In this document: in pieces, positions 60,970 through 64,000 of the stretch | Layout of the letters: every line of letters begins with the position of its first letter | Position numbering within the stretch: position 1 is the stretch's first letter | Source of the DNA: an uncultured Bacteroidia bacterium | GTDB lineage: Bacteria > Bacteroidota > Bacteroidia > Bacteroidales > UBA932 | NCBI GenBank assembly: GCA_902768665.1 | Contig: CACXMA010000003.1 | Coordinates: forward strand, 1-64,000 | Length of the DNA stretch: 64,000 bases | Reading direction: 5' to 3' | The notes under the pieces: model-generated | The model's input: only the letters and a program-made list of their open reading frames with translations | What the model was told of the DNA's origin: nothing | Database searches by the model: none | Program-made: the position numbers and the translations under genes

Positions 60970-63900
60970 TTAGAAAGTAAGGGTAATGCCACCGGTGATG
61001 GAGCGCATTGCAGAGTAGTAACCGGAGTTCAGACCGGTACCGGAAGTCATGGAACCGAGGCCCATGGAGAAACGAGGGTCAACACCCTTGCGTGCAGTCA
61101 GGACGGCGAGGTTGTCACCGGCGACATAGAGGCGGAGACCGTCGACACCGAACTTCTTCGTAAACTTGGTAGGAAGGGTGTAACCAAAGGTCACGTTGTT
61201 GAGGCTCAGATAGTTGGAGCTGATCATGAAGCGGTCGAGAGCGGACTGGGCGACCTGGACATCACCATCGTTACGAGGAACGTCGGTGTGGGTGTTCTCA
61301 GGAGTCCAGGCGTTCAGGATGTCCTTGTGCCAAGCCTGGCCGGCAGCGGCCTGCGTGTGCATGAGAGCCTGGTAGGAACCGTCATAGTACTTACCACCGA
61401 GCTGGAAGGACAGCTGGCAGCTGAGGTCGAAGCCGTAAGCGTTGAAGCTGGTGCCGAAACCACCGAAGAGCTTCGGAAGGACGGAACCGAGGTTGTACTG
61501 GGTCGCGTCGGAGAATTTCGAGGTAACGACCGTGGTCGTAGCCTTGTCGTCAATCTGCTTCTGGGTCGGACGCTGGACAGCGGTCGTGGTGGGCTCACCG
61601 TTCTCGTCGAGGAGAACCTCGCTGTAGTACTGGGCCTGACCGGTAGTCGGGTTGACACCGGCATACTTGAACATGTAGGCGTCGTAGATGGAACCGCCGA
61701 CCATGAGGATGCGGTTACCGGTGCGGATACCGTTCTCGGAAACACTCTCATCGAGTTCGAGAATCTCATTCACATAGTGGCTGAGGTTGGCATTCCAAGT
61801 CCAGTAGATGTTCTTGGTAGCAAGGATCTTACCATCGAGAGAGAGTTCGAAACCGCGGTTGAGGATGGAACCGACGTTCACCGGGATAGCACCTGTCGGG
61901 TTACCGGCGGACTGCGGAACGCTCTTGGAATAGAGCAGGTCCTCGGTCTTACGGGAGAACCACTCGAAGGTACCGTTGAGGTAACCCTTCAGGAGTTCGA
62001 AGTCAAGACCGATATTGAAGGACTTGGAGGTTTCCCAGGTCAGTTCTTCATTACCGACATAGACCTTCTCGACCTTGTAGCCGTCGGTCTCGCTCCAGCT
62101 GTGGTTGTACTGATCGGAATAAGGATAGTAACCACCGATGTTGTCGTTACCCTGGATACCGTAGCTCACTTTGAGTTTGAGCATGTCGACGGGCTTTACC
62201 TTGAACCAGTCTTCGCTGCTGATAAGCCAGGCGGCGCCGGCGGAACCGAAGTTACCCCAGCGGTGACCCTCGGCGAAGCGGGAGGAAGCATCGCGACGAT
62301 AGGAACCGGAAACGAAGATCTTGCCGTTGTAGTCATACTGTACGCGGCCGAGGAAGCCCTGGGTCGTGTAACGGTTCGTCGAAGAATTGGCACTCACCAT
62401 GGAACCGGTACCGTCAGCGTTGTTGAGTTCGCCGACGAACGGGTTGAACAGGTGGTAGTTGCTGCCGGAGAGACCCTGGGAGGTCAGCTCATACTTCTCG
62501 AAACCGGCGAGGACATCCACGTGGTGGTCATTGGCGATGTCGAACTTGTATTCGGCAAGATACTGCTGGTTGACCGTGAACATGCGGCTGTGGCTGACAC
62601 CGACATAACCGTCGGTACCGGAGGAACCGGCGAACTGGCTGCCGAGCGCAGAAGAACGGGTATTGTCAACGGTGAAACCGATATTGGCCGTCAGGGTCAG
62701 GCCCTTGAGCGGGGTGAGGGTGGCACCGAACTTACCGGTAATCACGTCAGCATAGGAGATCGACTTGTCGTACTCGTTGTCACGGACAGCGTTGCCGACG
62801 AAGTTCGGGCGCTTCTGGTTCGTGTTGTTGGAGTCATAGAGGATGCGGCCGTTTTCCTTGACGATGTAAGGATTGCCGTTGTCGTCGAGTTTGCGGACAT
62901 AGAGCGGGTAGATAGGACCCATGTTGTTCGCAATGTAGAAGAGGTTGCCGGAGGAACCGTAGCTGTCGCTCCAGTCAGCCGTCTGGGAGTCGGTGTGGGA
63001 GATGCTCATCGAGGAGGTGAGACGCATCCAGGACTTGGCCTGGTACTCAGCGTTCAGACGGCCCGTGTAGCGCTTGTAACCGGAGTTGTTGACGATACCG
63101 GAGTTGTCGAGGTAACCGACGCTGGCATAGTAGTTCATCTTGCTGCCGACGCTGCCGGAAGCGGAGACGTTGTACTCCTGACGGACAGAGTTGTGGAAAG
63201 CTTCCTTGTACCAGTCATCCGGAGTGTAGTAGAACTCACCGTCGCTGTAACCGAGCGTAGCGTTCGGGTTGAGCTTGAAGTTCGTACCGATGAGGTTCTG
63301 GCCGTCCGGAACTGTGAAGACCTGATAACCGAGACCACCGTTGTTCTGGTCGAAGAGGTAGGTGTTGGCGTAAGCATAGCTTTCGGCGACACTGTGACCG
63401 GAATAGTAGTACTGGTTGTAGAGCATCGTGTAGAAGGTCTCGTAGTACTGACCCGGGTCGGTGATGACATCGTACTGAGGAATCAGACGGGAGTTGACAC
63501 CTACACGGCCGTCGAACTTGACCTTGGCGTCGCCGGGGTTACCCTTCTTGGTGGTGATGATGACCACACCGTTGGCACCGCGGTGACCGTAGATAGCGGA
63601 AGCGGCAGCATCCTTCAGAACGGACATGGATTCAACGTCCTGAGGGTTGATGTCGGAGATCGCGCCGTCATACGGAACGCCGTCAACGACGATCAGAGGA
63701 GAGTTGCTGGCGCTCATGGAGCCGATACCACGGATGCGGATGGTGTTGGAACCACCGCCGGCCGGGTCACCACTTGCAGAAGTGATCTGGACACCGGGAG
63801 TCGTACCTGCGAGGGCGCTGGTAACGCTGGTGGCCACCTTCTTCTCAATCGTCTCAGCCTTGACCTGCGTAGCGGAACCCGTGAAGGAGCTCTTCGTCGC

Positions 63901-64000
63901 GGTACCGTAGGCAACGACGATCGTCTCATCAAGGATCTGCGTGTCAGTGGCGAGGACAACCTCGATGACAGCACGGCCGTTCACAGGAACTTCCGCGGTC
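60970..64000 (-). CDS. SusC/RagA family TonB-dependent transporter, 5' end beyond the window
   Basis: At least 1010 residues are present and the N-terminus is missing. The visible part begins in the end of the carboxypeptidase-like domain (TAEVPVNGRAVIEVVL), then the TonB-box region LDETIVVAYGT, the plug (LAGTTPGVQITSASGDPAGGGSNTIRIRGIGS...SPLIVVDGVPYDGAISDINPQDVESMSVLKDAAASAIYGHRGANGVVIITTKKG) and the outer-membrane barrel, ending in GGITLTF. With the SusD gene it forms a ligand importer. Together with the S8 peptidase it may take up peptides, as RagAB does; a glycan is also possible since no glycosidase lies here. Confidence 0.93.
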   Translation of the reverse strand, partial: TAEVPVNGRAVIEVVLATDTQILDETIVVAYGTATKSSFTGSATQVKAETIEKKVATSVTSALAGTTPGVQITSASGDPAGGGSNTIRIRGIGSMSASNSPLIVVDGVPYDGAISDINPQDVESMSVLKDAAASAIYGHRGANGVVIITTKKGNPGDAKVKFDGRVGVNSRLIPQYDVITDPGQYYETFYTMLYNQYYYSGHSVAESYAYANTYLFDQNNGGLGYQVFTVPDGQNLIGTNFKLNPNATLGYSDGEFYYTPDDWYKEAFHNSVRQEYNVSASGSVGSKMNYYASVGYLDNSGIVNNSGYKRYTGRLNAEYQAKSWMRLTSSMSISHTDSQTADWSDSYGSSGNLFYIANNMGPIYPLYVRKLDDNGNPYIVKENGRILYDSNNTNQKRPNFVGNAVRDNEYDKSISYADVITGKFGATLTPLKGLTLTANIGFTVDNTRSSALGSQFAGSSGTDGYVGVSHSRMFTVNQQYLAEYKFDIANDHHVDVLAGFEKYELTSQGLSGSNYHLFNPFVGELNNADGTGSMVSANSSTNRYTTQGFLGRVQYDYNGKIFVSGSYRRDASSRFAEGHRWGNFGSAGAAWLISSEDWFKVKPVDMLKLKVSYGIQGNDNIGGYYPYSDQYNHSWSETDGYKVEKVYVGNEELTWETSKSFNIGLDFELLKGYLNGTFEWFSRKTEDLLYSKSVPQSAGNPTGAIPVNVGSILNRGFELSLDGKILATKNIYWTWNANLSHYVNEILELDESVSENGIRTGNRILMVGGSIYDAYMFKYAGVNPTTGQAQYYSEVLLDENGEPTTTAVQRPTQKQIDDKATTTVVTSKFSDATQYNLGSVLPKLFGGFGTSFNAYGFDLSCQLSFQLGGKYYDGSYQALMHTQAAAGQAWHKDILNAWTPENTHTDVPRNDGDVQVAQSALDRFMISSNYLSLNNVTFGYTLPTKFTKKFGVDGLRLYVAGDNLAVLTARKGVDPRFSMGLGSMTSGTGLNSGYYSAMRSITGGITLTF

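Noticed and set aside
63962..63984. SusC start at 63984
   Set aside because: That codon is a GTG inside the carboxypeptidase-like domain; the frame stays open to the window end, so the true start is outside.

Overview
The window is chromosomal DNA from a GC-rich member of the Bacteroidales, probably a gut or rumen commensal. The evidence is: promoters of the Bacteroidetes type (TTTG, 19-21 nt, TAnnTTTG); many lipoproteins with a Cys lipobox; SusC/SusD-type outer-membrane importers; fimbrillin-like lipoproteins; DUF3244, DUF4249 and DUF4954 proteins; a TPR/transmembrane/HTH regulator; and a GIY-YIG protein of the small Bacteroidetes type. I cannot fix the genus from sequence alone.

Layout. 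1-2.3 kb: DUF3244 protein and a membrane TPR regulator. 2.3-2.8 kb: non-coding and heavily structured. 2.8-13.2 kb: minus-strand genes for a DUF3298 lipoprotein, an O6-alkylguanine-DNA alkyltransferase, an S9 peptidase, a GH2 glycosidase, an M6 metalloprotease, a fimbrillin-like lipoprotein and a 41-residue leader peptide. 13.2-18.9 kb: a lipoprotein tyrosine phosphatase, a VWA lipoprotein and MutS. 19.06-21.9 kb: tRNA-Gly(GCC) followed by a small AT-rich island (Fic protein, AAA-type ATPase) that ends in a copy of the tRNA 3' end. 22-27.3 kb: a hybrid-free sensor histidine kinase, convergent with an operon of three fimbrillin-like lipoproteins. 27.2-27.9 kb: non-coding, repeat-rich. 27.9-35.4 kb: DUF4954, galM, a sodium:solute symporter, folA-thyA and a glyS that is broken by a frame-changing deletion. 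35.5-41 kb: an ABC-F ATPase, a CotH lipoprotein, a YARHG protein and ruvA. 41-43.6 kb: the overlapping cluster sufS-sufE-DUF59-folK. 43.6-44.1 kb: a GIY-YIG nuclease between repeat clusters. 44.1-48.5 kb: mnmG-ybeY, tonB and hflX. 48.5-54.4 kb: TonB-dependent receptor, DUF4249 lipoprotein and a secreted partner. 54.4-64 kb: a SusC/SusD locus with an accessory lipoprotein, a subtilisin-family peptidase and a small lipoprotein; susC runs off the end.

The main unusual signal is a family of short palindromes found between, at the end of, and even inside genes. Three subfamilies differ in stem sequence but keep the same frame (GTCAT, stem, loop, complementary stem, ATC), so the arms co-vary. Copies lie in frame inside the alkyltransferase and ABC-F genes, give the TAG stop codon of at least three genes, and cluster tightly on both sides of the GIY-YIG nuclease gene. 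I propose, as a hypothesis, that the nuclease and the palindromes form a mobile-repeat system comparable in logic to REP/RAYT. Other items of note are the tRNA-Gly island, the broken glyS and a nested, possibly two-state RNA-like structure near 2.4-2.5 kb.
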